Assembly (NCBI GenBank): GCA_016199835.1
Contig: JACQFX010000067.1
Coordinates: 40,815 to 104,814, forward strand
DNA length: 64,000 nucleotides
Reading direction: 5' to 3'
DNA from: Nitrosomonadales bacterium
Lineage (GTDB): Bacteria > Pseudomonadota > Gammaproteobacteria > Burkholderiales > Gallionellaceae
In this document: positions 53,560 to 63,873 of the stretch, piece after piece
Layout of the letters: each line of letters begins with the position of its first letter
Numbering within the stretch: position 1 is the first letter of the stretch
The notes under the pieces: generated by a model
What the model was told of the DNA's origin: nothing
The model's database searches: none
What the model saw: the letters and a program-made list of their open reading frames with translations, nothing else
Position numbers and translations under genes: made by a program

Positions 53560-53629
53560 CCGTTCGCCCCGAGCTTGTCGAAGGGCAATATTTTCAATGC
53601 AGGCGGTTCGACAAGCTCACCACGAACGG
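53560..53629. repeat. Inverted repeat GAGCTTGTCGAA between SDR gene and ttcA
   Basis: Arms at 53560-53582 and 53607-53629 pair over 19 of 23 positions, with the perfect core GAGCTTGTCGAA/TTCGACAAGCTC. The outer part is CCGTTCG/CGAACGG and the central loop is 24 bases. This type is common in many proteobacterial genomes and belongs to none of the GTAG-ended families in this window. Confidence 0.75.
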
Positions 53630-53649
53630 CTTTACTTTCTTCAGAGATG

Positions 53650-54390
53650 TTAAATGTTGATGCTGCGCCCGCCGTCCACCGCGATCACCTGTCCGGTGAT
53701 GTACGGCGCATCGGCCAACAAGAATTTCACCGTGCGTGCCACATCGTCCGGCTCGCCTTCGCGCTTGAGCAAGGTATGCGCGATGATCCTGCGGCGGCGT
53801 TCTTCGTTTTCCCATTCCGCGCCTTCCGGCCACACGATGGCGCCAGGCGCGATGGCATTGACACGCACTTGCGGCGCGAGTTCTTGCGCGAGTCCTTTGG
53901 TCAGCGCAGCCAGCCCGGCTTTTGCCACGCTGTACAGCAGATGATCCTGCATCGGGCGTTCGGCATGGATGTCTGCAATGTTTACTATGGCGCCGTGGCG
54001 GCGGCGCAGTTCGACAGCAGCAGCCTGTGCCAGGAACAGCGGTGCTTGCAGGTTGGTGCCGATCAGGTCGTGCCATTGCCGGGTATCGATCTCGTTCAGC
54101 GGTGTGGCGTAGAAACTGGAGGCATTGTTGACCAGTGCATCCAGATGGCCAAAATGCTGTACAGCTTGCGCCACCACTTCCGGCAACACCGACATATCCA
54201 GCAGGTTAGCCTGCACGCATAGCGCCGAATTCGCACGCAGCCCGTTCAGTTCTGCCTGCAAAGCCAATGCTTCGTACAGGGATGCGCGGTAGTGCACCAC
54301 GATGTTTGCACCTGCTGCGTGCAGCTTGCGGCAGATTGCCGCGCCCACGCGTTTTGCCCCGCCCGTCACCAATACGACTTTGCCTTGCAT
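53650..54390 (-). CDS. Pteridine-reductase-like short-chain dehydrogenase
   Basis: The 246-residue SDR begins MQGKVVLVTGGAKRVGAAI; the TGGAKRVG loop is the form seen in pteridine reductases (PTR1/FolM) rather than TGxxxGIG. NNASSF, the catalytic YSVAKAG and TGQVIAVDGGRSI complete it. It probably reduces dihydropterins with NADPH. The ATG at 54390 has GGAGAG upstream; a GTG four codons earlier is in frame. It neighbours ttcA and is divergent from the MidA-like gene. Confidence 0.88.
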   Translation of the reverse strand: MQGKVVLVTGGAKRVGAAICRKLHAAGANIVVHYRASLYEALALQAELNGLRANSALCVQANLLDMSVLPEVVAQAVQHFGHLDALVNNASSFYATPLNEIDTRQWHDLIGTNLQAPLFLAQAAAVELRRRHGAIVNIADIHAERPMQDHLLYSVAKAGLAALTKGLAQELAPQVRVNAIAPGAIVWPEGAEWENEERRRRIIAHTLLKREGEPDDVARTVKFLLADAPYITGQVIAVDGGRSINI

Positions 54391-54435
54391 AGCACTCTCC
54401 ACTACACTTCCCGTCTCCGCCGATTATACCTGACC

Positions 54436-55590
54436 ATGCCTATATCAATGCCGCTTCCCTCCGCAGCAGCCCGTGCGCACAGCGACCGGTTACGCGAGCT
54501 CATTCTTGGTGACATCGCCGCACAAGGCGGCTGGATCCCCTGCTCGCGTTTCATGGAACTGGCTTTGTATGCACCGGGCCTGGGTTATTACGCAGCCGGG
54601 GCGCGCAAGTTCGGCGCGGCAGGCGATTTTATTACGGCGCCGGAAATATCGCCGTTGTTTGGACGCACGCTGGCACGGCAGGTTGCCGAAGTGATGGCGT
54701 ATAGCGCGCCACACATCCTCGAACTTGGTGCAGGCAGCGGCAAGCTGGCCGCCGATGTGCTGGGTGAACTGGAGCGGCAGGATGGTTTGCCGCAAAGTTA
54801 TTCCATACTTGAAGTCAGCGCCGATCTGCGTGAGCGGCAACAGGCGCTGCTGCGCGAGCGCATACCGCACCTGCTCGACCGTGTGCACTGGCTGGATGCG
54901 ATGCCGCAAAACATCTCCGGTGCGGTGATTGCCAATGAAGTGCTGGATGCGCTGCCGGTGCATTTGCTACATTGGACGGCTACGGAAATTACCGAGCGCG
55001 GCGTGGCCGGTGAGGGCAATGATTTTGTGTGGCAGGAACGCTTGCCGGACAATACCGTGCTGCTCGAAGCAGCGCAGTCAATCAAGGTGCCGGACGATTA
55101 CCTGAGCGAGATTTCGCTTGCCGCACGTGGCCTGATAGGCAGCCTGTGCGAACGTCTGCAGCAAGGCGTGTTGCTGTTCATCGATTACGGTTTTGGCGCG
55201 CGCGAGTATTACCATCCGCAGCGTTCGCAGGGCACGCTGATGTGCCACTACCGCCACCACGCGCACGACGATCCATTTTATCTGCCGGGCTTGCAGGACA
55301 TCACCGCGCACGTGGATTTCACGGCCATCGCCGAAAGTGCGATAGACAGTGGCGCGCACTTGCTCGGTTACACTACGCAGGCGCATTTTCTGATCAACTG
55401 CGGCATCGCCGATTTTCTGGCGGCACAGGATCCGGAGCAGTTGCGCGATTACCTGCCGCTCTCCGCGCAATTGCAGAAACTTACCAGTCCGGCGGAGATG
55501 GGCGAGCTGTTCAAGGTGATAGCGCTGGGCAAAGGCGTGGAGGAACCGCTATCCGGTTTTCTGCGCGGCGATCTTTCGCGGCTGTTGTGA
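54436..55590 (+). CDS. MidA/NDUFAF7-like SAM-dependent methyltransferase
   Basis: The 384-residue protein fits the DUF185/MidA family. It shows ALYAPGLGYYAAGARKFGAAG near the start, FITAPEISPLFG, then the SAM loop ILELGAGSGKLAADVL. The mitochondrial relative NDUFAF7 methylates an arginine of complex I; the bacterial substrate is not established. I chose ATG at 54436; the longer frame runs antisense to the SDR gene. It overlaps the next gene by four bases. Confidence 0.9.
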   Translation: MPISMPLPSAAARAHSDRLRELILGDIAAQGGWIPCSRFMELALYAPGLGYYAAGARKFGAAGDFITAPEISPLFGRTLARQVAEVMAYSAPHILELGAGSGKLAADVLGELERQDGLPQSYSILEVSADLRERQQALLRERIPHLLDRVHWLDAMPQNISGAVIANEVLDALPVHLLHWTATEITERGVAGEGNDFVWQERLPDNTVLLEAAQSIKVPDDYLSEISLAARGLIGSLCERLQQGVLLFIDYGFGAREYYHPQRSQGTLMCHYRHHAHDDPFYLPGLQDITAHVDFTAIAESAIDSGAHLLGYTTQAHFLINCGIADFLAAQDPEQLRDYLPLSAQLQKLTSPAEMGELFKVIALGKGVEEPLSGFLRGDLSRLL

Positions 55591-56084
55591 AAGCGCGCAT
55601 CCAAAGCTTTGCGCCAGTGGCTGCCGGTGATGCCAGAATGCTGGTTCTGGGCAGCATGCCCGGAAAAAAATCGTTACAGGAAAAACAGTATTACGCGCTT
55701 CCCCAGAATGTGTTCTGGAAGATTATGGGTGAGTTGCATGGCGCATATCCGGAGCAGCCTTATGAAAAAAGACTCGATGCCTTGAAGGCCAGTGGCATCG
55801 CGCTTTGGGATGTGCTCCAGAGTTGTGAGCGCAAGAGCAGCATGGATGCGGACATCAGAAATGAAACCGCGAACGATTTCGCTACGTTCTTTGCCCGGTA
55901 TCCGCACATCACGCGCGTGTTTTTTAACGGGACCAAAGCCGAGCAGAGCTTTCGAGGATTCGTACTGGGGGAACAGGCATTGCCGGCGCTCGAATTCCGG
56001 CGGCTACCCTCGACCAGTCCGGCACATGCAGGGATGCGCTACGCGGACAAACTGGAAGCATGGCGGGCCGCCATGCTTCCCTGA
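55587..56084 (+). CDS. DNA-deoxyinosine/uracil glycosylase family protein
   Basis: The 165-residue protein belongs to the uracil-DNA glycosylase superfamily, in the hypoxanthine-DNA glycosylase subgroup. It has the motif VLGSMPGKKSLQEKQYYALP near residue 20 and RRLPSTSPAHAG near the end. It removes deaminated bases in DNA repair. The start is a GTG overlapping the MidA-like stop (GTGA). No ATG before the conserved SFAPV segment is available. It converges with the EF-hand gene, seven bases apart. Confidence 0.85.
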   Translation: MKARIQSFAPVAAGDARMLVLGSMPGKKSLQEKQYYALPQNVFWKIMGELHGAYPEQPYEKRLDALKASGIALWDVLQSCERKSSMDADIRNETANDFATFFARYPHITRVFFNGTKAEQSFRGFVLGEQALPALEFRRLPSTSPAHAGMRYADKLEAWRAAMLP

Positions 56085-56091
56085 CAACAAT

Positions 56092-56973
56092 TTATTTCTT
56101 CGCGTTTTCCTTGGGTGCCGATACGCTGGCCTGGGCCTTGGAAGAATAGGTGTTGATCTCTTCAAGCGAGATCTGCCCGTCATGGTTGGCGTCTATCTTG
56201 TCGAAATCTTTCTTCAGTTCGGGGAATGTTTCGGCTTCGCTTTTGGAAAGAGAACGATTGTGATCCATGTCTGCTGCCTGGAAGCGTGCAATTTGTTCGC
56301 GGCGCATCCGCAGGAAAGCAGCCATTTCCTGCGGCGACAATTTGCCGTCCTTATTGGAGTCGATCACCGCGAAACTATCCACCACGAGTGAGGCTTTTGC
56401 CTTTTTCGCTTCTTCCAGGGAGATGCTGCCATCGTTATTGGTGTCCAGGCCATGGAATACATCTTCGTTTTCCTTGCGCATGCGGGAAACCGCTTGTTCG
56501 CGTTGGGCCAGGATGAAGGCGCCGATCTCTTCTGCTGACAGCTTGCCATCCTTGTTGGCATCTATGGCCGCAAAATTATTTGCCATTAGCGGTGCGGACG
56601 CTTTTTCCGCTTCCTCGATAGAGATACTGCCGTTCTTGTCGGCGTCTATGCGGGCAAAGTTATCCTTGTTTTCGTTTACGATCTGCGCGATTCCCTGTTC
56701 CCGCTGTTTTTGAATGAATGCACGCACTTCATCCATCGACAGTTTGCCGTCCTTGCTGGTATCTATGGCCGCAAAATTATTTGCCAGCAGTGGGGCCGAC
56801 ACTTTTTCCGCTTCTTCCATGGAGATGTTGCCGTCCTTGTTCACATCTGCGCGGCCAAAAAGTTCTTCGAGACTGCCAACCGGTTGTTTGGGAACCCCCC
56901 TGGTTTTTTCTGGTGTAGCCGCCGCCAGGCAGGGAAACAATACCATCGCCGCAAACCATGCTGCCTTTTTCAT
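56092..56973 (-). CDS. Secreted eight-EF-hand protein of 67-residue repeats
   Basis: The 293-residue protein has a signal peptide (residues 1-19) and eight EF-hand calcium loops beginning at Asp 43, 71, 110, 138, 177, 205, 235 and 261. The first six form three units with an exact 67-residue period (43/110/177 and 71/138/205). The last pair is closer-spaced and loop seven (DMDHNRSLSKSE) is weak. It is probably periplasmic and calcium-binding. It lies 13 bases after cca in the same direction and is likely co-transcribed. Function is unknown. Confidence 0.85.
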   Translation of the reverse strand: MKKAAWFAAMVLFPCLAAATPEKTRGVPKQPVGSLEELFGRADVNKDGNISMEEAEKVSAPLLANNFAAIDTSKDGKLSMDEVRAFIQKQREQGIAQIVNENKDNFARIDADKNGSISIEEAEKASAPLMANNFAAIDANKDGKLSAEEIGAFILAQREQAVSRMRKENEDVFHGLDTNNDGSISLEEAKKAKASLVVDSFAVIDSNKDGKLSPQEMAAFLRMRREQIARFQAADMDHNRSLSKSEAETFPELKKDFDKIDANHDGQISLEEINTYSSKAQASVSAPKENAKK

Positions 56974-56986
56974 GCTATCTCTCCTT

Positions 56987-58219
56987 TTATGATTTATTGC
57001 TTATTGCACAGGCGACCGCTGCCACGCGCGCCCGAAAAATTGCTTCCGGGATTGTATCCGGACTGGTGCAGGCGTGTGCGATGGCGCCTGCATTCACGGC
57101 CTGTGCTGCGTGGAAAGCATGCAACAGATGATCTGCCTGGGGATAGAAGTCATGCTCGTGGCCCGTGCGTCCATGTGCATCGCAGGCGCAGGCCTGCAAT
57201 AGCTGTGTAAAGCGTTCCGGCCTGCGCCAGGCGTCGCAACTTTGCAGCAGGCGCACGATGGTGTCCGGGCGCAATTCGCGGGCACGGTGTACGTTGCCGT
57301 GGTAGCGCGCCACCAGCAGCGCGAGGTCGCGGCATTCGCCGGGCACGCGCAGGCGCTCGCACAGGCCATGCAACAGCGCGACGCTACGCGCTTCGTGACC
57401 AGCGTGGTGAGGCAGGATGTCTGTGGGCGTGTTGCCTTTGCCGAGGTCGTGCGTGAGTGCGGCAAAACGTACTTCCAGCGCGTGACCGTGTTGCGCAGCA
57501 TCGTTCAGAACCAGCATGGTATGGATGCCGCAATCGATTTCGGGGTGAAATTTCTCCGGCTGCGGTACGCCGAACAATGCGTTGAGTTCCGGCAGTATCT
57601 TTGCCAGCGCACCACACTCGCGCAGCGCGGTGAAAAACCTGGATGGCGTTTTTTCCATCAAGCCGCGCGCCAGTTCTTGCCATACGCGTTCGGCTACCAG
57701 CGCATCCACCTCGCCGTTGTTGACCATGCTGCACATGAGTTCCAGCGTCTCCGGTGCGATGGAAAAACCAAAGCGGGCCACGAAACGCGCCGCGCGCAGG
57801 ATACGCACCGGGTCTTCGGCGAACGCCGGGCTGACGTGGCGCAATATGCCAGCACGCAGATCGGCCATACCACCGTAAGGATCGGTCAAGGCGCCGTCCG
57901 CATCCTCGGCGATGGCGTTGATGGTAAAGTCGCGGCGCGACAAGTCCTGCTCCAGCGTCACATCCGGCGCGGCGTGAATGATGAAGCCCTTGTAGCCCGG
58001 AGCGGTCTTGCGTTCGGTGCGCGCCAGCGCATATTCCTCGTGCGTCCCGGGATGCAGGAACACCGGGAAATCCTTGCCCACCGGGCGATAGCCGCGTGAC
58101 ACCATGTCCTCCGGTGTGGCACCGACCACGACCCAATCGTGATCCTGTACCGGCAGGCCGAGCAGGCGGTCGCGCACGGCACCTCCCACGCAATAGATTT
58201 TCAGGGCTTCAGTGTTCAT
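56987..58219 (-). CDS. cca: CCA-adding tRNA nucleotidyltransferase with HD domain
   Basis: The 410-residue enzyme adds or repairs the 3' CCA of tRNA. The catalytic head reads [14 protein letters not shown] then [10 protein letters not shown], with the [10 protein letters not shown] motif. A C-terminal HD phosphohydrolase region includes [15 protein letters not shown]. Its start overlaps the end of the lytic transglycosylase gene by 11 bases. No clear ribosome-binding site is seen, and translation may be coupled. Confidence 0.96.
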   Translation of the reverse strand: MNTEALKIYCVGGAVRDRLLGLPVQDHDWVVVGATPEDMVSRGYRPVGKDFPVFLHPGTHEEYALARTERKTAPGYKGFIIHAAPDVTLEQDLSRRDFTINAIAEDADGALTDPYGGMADLRAGILRHVSPAFAEDPVRILRAARFVARFGFSIAPETLELMCSMVNNGEVDALVAERVWQELARGLMEKTPSRFFTALRECGALAKILPELNALFGVPQPEKFHPEIDCGIHTMLVLNDAAQHGHALEVRFAALTHDLGKGNTPTDILPHHAGHEARSVALLHGLCERLRVPGECRDLALLVARYHGNVHRARELRPDTIVRLLQSCDAWRRPERFTQLLQACACDAHGRTGHEHDFYPQADHLLHAFHAAQAVNAGAIAHACTSPDTIPEAIFRARVAAVACAISNKS

Positions 58220-60188
58220 CCACTATTGGTGTCTGGTTGGCTGGATTTTTCGCCGCGATCACGCCGAGGCGCTGTTTGAGTGAGCGCGGCGGTTGGCCGA
58301 ACAGCTCAGCGTAGTACATGGTGTTGCTCAGCACTTTTTTGACGTAATCGCGCGTTTCGTCGAAAGGGATGGTCTCGGTATAGATCGCACCTTCCAGCGG
58401 GACGCTGCCGCGCCATAGTCGTGCGCGCGTCGGGCCGGCATTGTAGGCTGCGGTGGCCAGCACCGGGCTATCGTCGAACGAACTCAGCACAGTTTTCATG
58501 TAATAGGTTCCCAGCATCAGATTGGTGTCCACCTGCCGGATCAGCGTCTTGCGGTAATCTTTCATGCCAAGTTTGTGTGCTATCCAGTGCGCGGTAGCCG
58601 GCATGACCTGCATGATACCGGCGGCACCGACGTTCGATTTTGCCTGCGTCACGAAGCGGCTTTCCTGGCGCATCAAACCATAGACCCAGGCTTCCTCCAG
58701 CTCGTTGCGCTGGATATGTCCGCGCAGTGCGTCGCGATAGGGCGCGAGATAGCGCATGCCGAAATCGTGCAACAGTACAGTGCGGTCAGCAGTGTTGATG
58801 GCACGGTCATACATGCCGTTGCGGCGCGCGATTTCTGCCGCTGCCAGCAGTTGTTTGTCGTCGTAACCGCGCACTGCCCATGACCATTCCCGGAGCGCAT
58901 CGGTGCGCAGATCCATGCGGTACAGGGCCAGTGTGCGCTGGACGGCGGGCCGCGCCTGCATTTCGTTCAGTTCCTCTTCGCCGGGCTGATAGCTGACCGA
59001 CATGATGCCCGTTGCCGTTCCGAGTTCTTCGGCTGCGAGCTGGCCGTAAAAATTATATTCGCCGCGCAATCCGGAAAACAGGCTGTCTGCTGCCTCATTC
59101 TGGCCGAGTGCTTTCAACGCACGGGCGCGCCAGTAACGCCATGCACCGTCATGCTGCTGTTGCGGCGTCATCCGGTTCACACTTGCCAGCACTTCCTGCC
59201 AGTTTTGCGCGCGCAACGCGGCGCGTGTGCGCCAGGCCAATTGCTGCTCGGTGAGCGGGGTATCGCCTGCGGCAGCAAACCATTCCAGTGCATGGGCATC
59301 GAGGTTGCGCGCGGCTTCATAACCCAGCCAGGAGTATAAATAATGCTGTTCGGCCACCGTGAAATTCGGGGCGATTTTTCCCCAATGCGCGTAGGCCGTT
59401 TGCGGCAATTGCCGGGCCAGCCGTTGCAAGGCAAATAATGCCGCCAGCCGTTGCCCTTCACTGGCCTGTTCCAGTCGGGCTTTGGCCAGATAGCGTTCCG
59501 GATTGGCGGCGGCGGCGGTTAGTGCGGCGGCGGGAATGGCGCGTTCAGCAGGCAAGCGTGCGGCCAGATGGTTAGCCAATGAGACATTGCCTGCCTCCAG
59601 CGCCAAACGTACGCGCGACCAGATGTCGTTACTGGTAATGATTCCGGCCGCGAGCGCCGCATCGAACAATGGCGTGCAGCTTTCCGGCAATTCCTTGCCG
59701 GCAGACAGCCATAAACGGCGCGCTTCGTTCAACGTTTCGCTTTCTTGCGTGCGGCGGCGGGTTTGCAGTGCATAGCAGCTCAGTTCGTCATCCCCGTTTT
59801 GCAGGCGCGGATATTCTGCGGCAAAGGCATCCCATCGCTGTTTTTTGCCCAGTAACCTTAACCATTCCGCACGCAGGTGGTCTATTACCGGGGTGTCATC
59901 GGGCCGTGCAAGAAAAGCCTGGATGGAGGAAGCATCGGCGGTCTCCAGTTGCATGCGCAGCCGGAAATAGGCGAGGTAAGGTTCCAGCGGGGAATTTTTC
60001 AGGCGCGCAGCGGCAAATTCAAAGCGTGCGGCATTGCCGACCCGGAAGGCATCGCGCGCGGCGAGAAAATCCGCATCACCGGGGGCAAGCGCATTAGCGG
60101 GAATCCGTGCCACATGCGGCCTGTGTGCGGTATGTGCCGCAGCCGCGAGGGAGGGAAGCAGTAACAGCGCAAGCAGTAAAAACTTCAT
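58209..60188 (-). CDS. slt: Soluble-type lytic murein transglycosylase
   Basis: The protein of about 659 residues starts [19 protein letters not shown], a signal peptide. A long alpha-superhelical domain is followed by the C-terminal SLT domain. The catalytic Glu is about residue 509 in GLMRQESRF, and [13 protein letters not shown] follows. It cleaves peptidoglycan glycan strands to 1,6-anhydro ends. I chose ATG at 60188 because the signal peptide begins there; six more codons upstream are open. Confidence 0.93.
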   Translation of the reverse strand: MKFLLLALLLLPSLAAAAHTAHRPHVARIPANALAPGDADFLAARDAFRVGNAARFEFAAARLKNSPLEPYLAYFRLRMQLETADASSIQAFLARPDDTPVIDHLRAEWLRLLGKKQRWDAFAAEYPRLQNGDDELSCYALQTRRRTQESETLNEARRLWLSAGKELPESCTPLFDAALAAGIITSNDIWSRVRLALEAGNVSLANHLAARLPAERAIPAAALTAAAANPERYLAKARLEQASEGQRLAALFALQRLARQLPQTAYAHWGKIAPNFTVAEQHYLYSWLGYEAARNLDAHALEWFAAAGDTPLTEQQLAWRTRAALRAQNWQEVLASVNRMTPQQQHDGAWRYWRARALKALGQNEAADSLFSGLRGEYNFYGQLAAEELGTATGIMSVSYQPGEEELNEMQARPAVQRTLALYRMDLRTDALREWSWAVRGYDDKQLLAAAEIARRNGMYDRAINTADRTVLLHDFGMRYLAPYRDALRGHIQRNELEEAWVYGLMRQESRFVTQAKSNVGAAGIMQVMPATAHWIAHKLGMKDYRKTLIRQVDTNLMLGTYYMKTVLSSFDDSPVLATAAYNAGPTRARLWRGSVPLEGAIYTETIPFDETRDYVKKVLSNTMYYAELFGQPPRSLKQRLGVIAAKNPANQTPIVDEH

Positions 60189-60261
60189 CGGAAAATACAG
60201 AATCAACTGCGCCGAAGGATAACATATTGGCGCAAAGGTGCGCCCCGTGTGCGGCCAGCCG

Positions 60262-60642
60262 TCAGTTGTTTCTGGCTCCCTGATCTATCCATTTTTTCAA
60301 CAGATCGATTTTGTCTTTGGACAGGCTGCCGTTAATGCCGTAGGGCATCTTGATGGAAGGGTCGGCGCGTCCTTCGACCAGCATGATAAGGGTGCTGGAG
60401 ATGCTGTCACCGGGCTTGATCACAGGCCCATACTGGGTGCCTTTTATCAGGCTCTGGTAAGTGCGCATGTCGAGGCCGCTTTTCTCGAAGCCTTTGCCGC
60501 CAGGCTGGTGGCAGCTCAGGCAATAATCATTGATGAGCGGACGGATATCATTCTTGTAGCTGACTTCTTTCGGGGTTTTCCCAAAGGCAGGGAAAGCGAG
60601 TACGGCAAGCATCATGCCGCCCAACAAGATTCCGGTTTTCAT
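60262..60642 (-). CDS. Small periplasmic c-type cytochrome
   Basis: The 126-residue protein has a signal peptide (residues 1-21) and one haem attachment motif CLSCH at residues 41-45. A candidate distal ligand Met99 lies in IKMPYG, within a Planctomycete-type cytochrome domain (NDIRPLINDYCLSCHQPGGKG). It probably carries electrons in the periplasm. In an autotroph with form II RuBisCO it might serve a respiratory chain, but the partner is unknown. Confidence 0.85.
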   Translation of the reverse strand: MKTGILLGGMMLAVLAFPAFGKTPKEVSYKNDIRPLINDYCLSCHQPGGKGFEKSGLDMRTYQSLIKGTQYGPVIKPGDSISSTLIMLVEGRADPSIKMPYGINGSLSKDKIDLLKKWIDQGARNN

Positions 60643-60678
60643 GGCTACCTCCTGTTTGTCAATTATTCGGAATGCACA

Positions 60679-60972
60679 TCACTGACGCTGTATCCATCTG
60701 GGCTGGCGAGTGGAGCGGGAGTACCACAACAATCCAACAGCTATCACAGTGCCAATTGCGAGCACCAGCCACGGGAAGCCAGCCATGTTAATACCGATGA
60801 ATGGCAACACCAGCACGGCAGACCACAAGCAACTGACACAGACGCCCACGGTTATGCCTACCCAACTCAGGATGACGCCGAGTGGTGAGGCGCCAGAAAT
60901 ACGGAACGCACCGCATGACGGACAGGCGATCTCGCCGGAAGGGACTTCAGTAGAACAATGCGGACACTGCAT
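60679..60972 (-). CDS. Zinc-ribbon membrane protein
   Basis: The 97-residue product starts MQCPHCSTEVPSGEIACPSC, a four-Cys zinc ribbon, followed by two hydrophobic segments (about residues 30-52 and 58-80) and a basic tail. ATG at 60972 has GAGG seven bases upstream, which decides against the longer frame to 61074. It is an uncharacterised small membrane protein; zinc-ribbon plus membrane hairpin architecture is common and not diagnostic. Confidence 0.75.
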   Translation of the reverse strand: MQCPHCSTEVPSGEIACPSCGAFRISGASPLGVILSWVGITVGVCVSCLWSAVLVLPFIGINMAGFPWLVLAIGTVIAVGLLWYSRSTRQPRWIQRQ

Positions 60973-61155
60973 GATGTTACCTCGGATGATGCTTTGGCAA
61001 ATTGGCGCGCCCGACACGATGAGTGTGGGACGGGCATTCATTGTACTACCTTGGGCTCGCATACTATAAGCCATCGGAGAGATTAGTATACCTTGTTATT
61101 AAGCATTGCTTGGGGGGCGTAGACACGCTGTTCCGGGAGTGCTCAGCCTTTTGGG

Positions 61156-63387
61156 TCAAAATCCTCTGGTTAATGTCATCGGCATTAAAGGCAGAGCCTG
61201 GAGTATTCTGGCGGGGGATAAGCGGGGTGTTCTTCTTCTTTCATTTCCATCGGGGCGGGTCGCTTTCCGCCGGTCATGCCCGCCAGCAACAGAGGCTTGG
61301 GTGGAAACGGAGGTTTGGAATACGCTGACAGCCAGAGAGAGGTTCCGCGCTTCTTCTTCCAGCGACACGGCGGCGGCGGCGGCCTCTTCAACCATGGCAG
61401 CATTTTGTTGGGTGACTTGATCCATTTGCGTAATGGCCTTGCTGATCAGCTCTATGCCGGCACTTTGTTCGGCGGATGCAACACTGATCTCGGCGGTGAT
61501 GTCGGTGACGCGTTTTACGGCGGTGACAATCTCCTCCATGGTATGGCCAGCTTCGGATACGAGCTTGGAGCCGCTATTGACGTTCTCGACGGAATCCCCG
61601 ATCAGCGCCTTGATTTCCTTTGCAGCTGCAGCAGAGCGTTGCGCCAGGTTGCGCACCTCGCTCGCCACTACCGCAAAGCCGCGACCTTGTGTGCCGGCGC
61701 GCGCTGCTTCAACAGCAGCATTCAGTGACAAAATATTGGTCTGGAAGGCGATGCCGTCAATGACGTTAATGATGTCTTCTATTTTGCGCGAAGACTCATT
61801 GATGGTTGCCATCGTCGAAATCACCTGATCCACCACTTGCCCGCCCTTGGTGGCAACAGAAGATGCTGCAACGGCGAGTTGATTTGCGTGGTCGGCATTG
61901 TCTGCATTTTGTTTAACCGTTGAAGCCAGCTCTTCCATGCTTGAGGCTGTTTGCTCCAGTGAGGTTGCCTGCTCCTGGGTGCGGCGCGACAGGTCGGTGT
62001 TTCCGGTGGCGATTTCCCTGGAAGCCATGGAAATCGAATTTGCGGCAACCTTGACGTCTTCTACCAGTTGAGTGAGCCCTTCCACGGTGACATTGGAATC
62101 GTTTTTTAACTTACCGAAGGTGCCGGAATATTCGTTGGTAATTTTCTCGGTAAGATTGCCCTTGGACAAGGCGTTCAGGACGCGCACCACTTCGTTAAGG
62201 CTTCCGTCGCTGATTTCCAGCAGACGGTTGAGTTTTTCCAGCATCTCCCGGAAGGCAAACTGGAACCTGTCGGTGTCGCTGCGATAAGAAAAATTACCGG
62301 CCGCTGCCGATTCGACGAGGAGGCTGAGTTGCTGATTAAATTCCTGCAAGCTTGCCTTTACCGTGTCCATGGCATCGGTGATCATGGCGCGTTCGCTCGG
62401 CAGCCTGTCCATGCTGACACTCAAATCTCCGATGGCGTAGCGGCTGACCACGTCCATCACTTGTACATTGACATCAATATGTGACTGGACGAGGGCGTTC
62501 AGCCGGTTGCCGACTTCGGCAAACGATCCCTTGAACTGCGTGCTTGGGAATTTATAGGAAATCAGGCCGGCATCATGTTTCATAGACATGGCTTCCTGTT
62601 CGGAGATGAAGGATTTAACGGTATCCTGTAGCGTTTTCATGGCCGCCAGCAAACTGGAGCGATCCCCTTCCTTGACCGGAATTGCGGTAGTCAGATCCCC
62701 TGCTGCAATGTTGTTGGCGATGCACGATGCGGCCTCGGGTTCGCCGCCCAGATATTTCGTCAGTTTGCGTCCGATGCTGACAAAAAGCACGGCGAAGCCA
62801 GCGATGGAAATGATATTGATCAGGACAGAAAGCCAGCGTTGTTGTTCCAGTTTGCGGGCCACCATGCTCTTGAGTTCCCTATTCATGCTATCAAGCGGCG
62901 CAATGATGCGTTCCATGCCCTCAATCAGGGCGTCGCTGCGGGCATCGAAACCGGTTTGGGGTGCTTTCATGACTTCGTTGCCAGCCGCCTGTCCTTTGGT
63001 GATGTAGGTTTCGGCCATCTGTTTACCGGTGGTGTAGAAAGCGTTCAGCTTTTCACGCGTTTCAACGACCTGTATTTCAAATTGGGGTTGCAGTTTTACC
63101 AGACCGTCCAGCGATTTGTTGGCAGCCCTGAAGTGCTCGGAGGCGTCGTTAAGTCCATCCCGATCCGATGTGGCGCTGACATCGGTGAGAAACTGCTGAA
63201 TCTGGGATACGTGATATTGCATTTCGTGCGCTGCGCTGCTGGCAACATCAACGGTGTCGGCCAGCGCCGCGTAATCGCCCACTTGCTGGGACAGATAAAA
63301 AATCCCCAGCATGTTGACTGCCCCGGTCAGCAGAAGCGCTATCAATAACTGTCTTCCGGATTGTGCCAAATTAAATGTTGAATTCAT
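61156..63387 (-). CDS. Methyl-accepting chemotaxis protein with several HAMP-like repeats
   Basis: The 743-residue receptor has a membrane segment ([19 protein letters not shown]), a periplasmic helical sensor of about 160 residues, and a second membrane segment. A long stretch of HAMP-like units follows before the signalling domain. The signalling tip reads [20 protein letters not shown] followed by [17 protein letters not shown]. The C-terminal tail is basic ([14 protein letters not shown]) and lacks a CheR-type WxxF end. No che genes are near. ATG at 63387 precedes the first membrane helix; longer upstream frame is not supported. Confidence 0.9.
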   Translation of the reverse strand: MNSTFNLAQSGRQLLIALLLTGAVNMLGIFYLSQQVGDYAALADTVDVASSAAHEMQYHVSQIQQFLTDVSATSDRDGLNDASEHFRAANKSLDGLVKLQPQFEIQVVETREKLNAFYTTGKQMAETYITKGQAAGNEVMKAPQTGFDARSDALIEGMERIIAPLDSMNRELKSMVARKLEQQRWLSVLINIISIAGFAVLFVSIGRKLTKYLGGEPEAASCIANNIAAGDLTTAIPVKEGDRSSLLAAMKTLQDTVKSFISEQEAMSMKHDAGLISYKFPSTQFKGSFAEVGNRLNALVQSHIDVNVQVMDVVSRYAIGDLSVSMDRLPSERAMITDAMDTVKASLQEFNQQLSLLVESAAAGNFSYRSDTDRFQFAFREMLEKLNRLLEISDGSLNEVVRVLNALSKGNLTEKITNEYSGTFGKLKNDSNVTVEGLTQLVEDVKVAANSISMASREIATGNTDLSRRTQEQATSLEQTASSMEELASTVKQNADNADHANQLAVAASSVATKGGQVVDQVISTMATINESSRKIEDIINVIDGIAFQTNILSLNAAVEAARAGTQGRGFAVVASEVRNLAQRSAAAAKEIKALIGDSVENVNSGSKLVSEAGHTMEEIVTAVKRVTDITAEISVASAEQSAGIELISKAITQMDQVTQQNAAMVEEAAAAAVSLEEEARNLSLAVSVFQTSVSTQASVAGGHDRRKATRPDGNERRRTPRLSPARILQALPLMPMTLTRGF

Positions 63388-63873
63388 GTTGGCCCCCCAT
63401 GCGCGCGGCAAACCAGATTTGCGGAACAGAAGTAAGGTGTGGGCAGTATCGGGGCGGACAAAAAACAACTGTATTGCTTTCCATGGCTCTCTCTCCTTGT
63501 TTACCCCAGCTTGGATTGCCCGGCCGGTCTGCGCCTGCCTGATACGCCAGCAAACCCATAGTTTAAAAAGGGTTTTTATAATAATGCTGCGTACGCTACG
63601 CGGAGGAAGAAGTGAAGTCAACAGGATTTGTGAAAGTTATTTTCGTGCCCCGTATTTTTGTTTGGTGGTGGTGGATCCCTGATCTAGTGGGGAAGTAGAC
63701 AACTTCTTTGGTGATAAAAGGCAGTTTCGCGAGGAGAAAAAAGGTCTATGCATTTTTTCATTTTCTTATACGCCACGAAAATATTTTTGCTAGATTGGCA
63801 GAAAGCCGGATTCAGTTCTGTACTTTGGTATTCGTCAGCAAATGAATTTGCTGACACTGCTAGTCTTACTGTG
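63388..63873. other. AT-rich region upstream of the chemoreceptor, no certain gene
   Basis: No firm gene is seen in these 486 bases. The stretch up to about 63600 is the chemoreceptor upstream region. A 45-codon plus-strand frame begins with ATG at 63748 after GAGGAG and ends at 63885, but it has no recognisable features. A perfect palindrome GTCAGCAAAT-GA-ATTTGCTGAC lies at 63834-63855. Base composition is lower in GC than the neighbouring genes. Confidence 0.4.
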
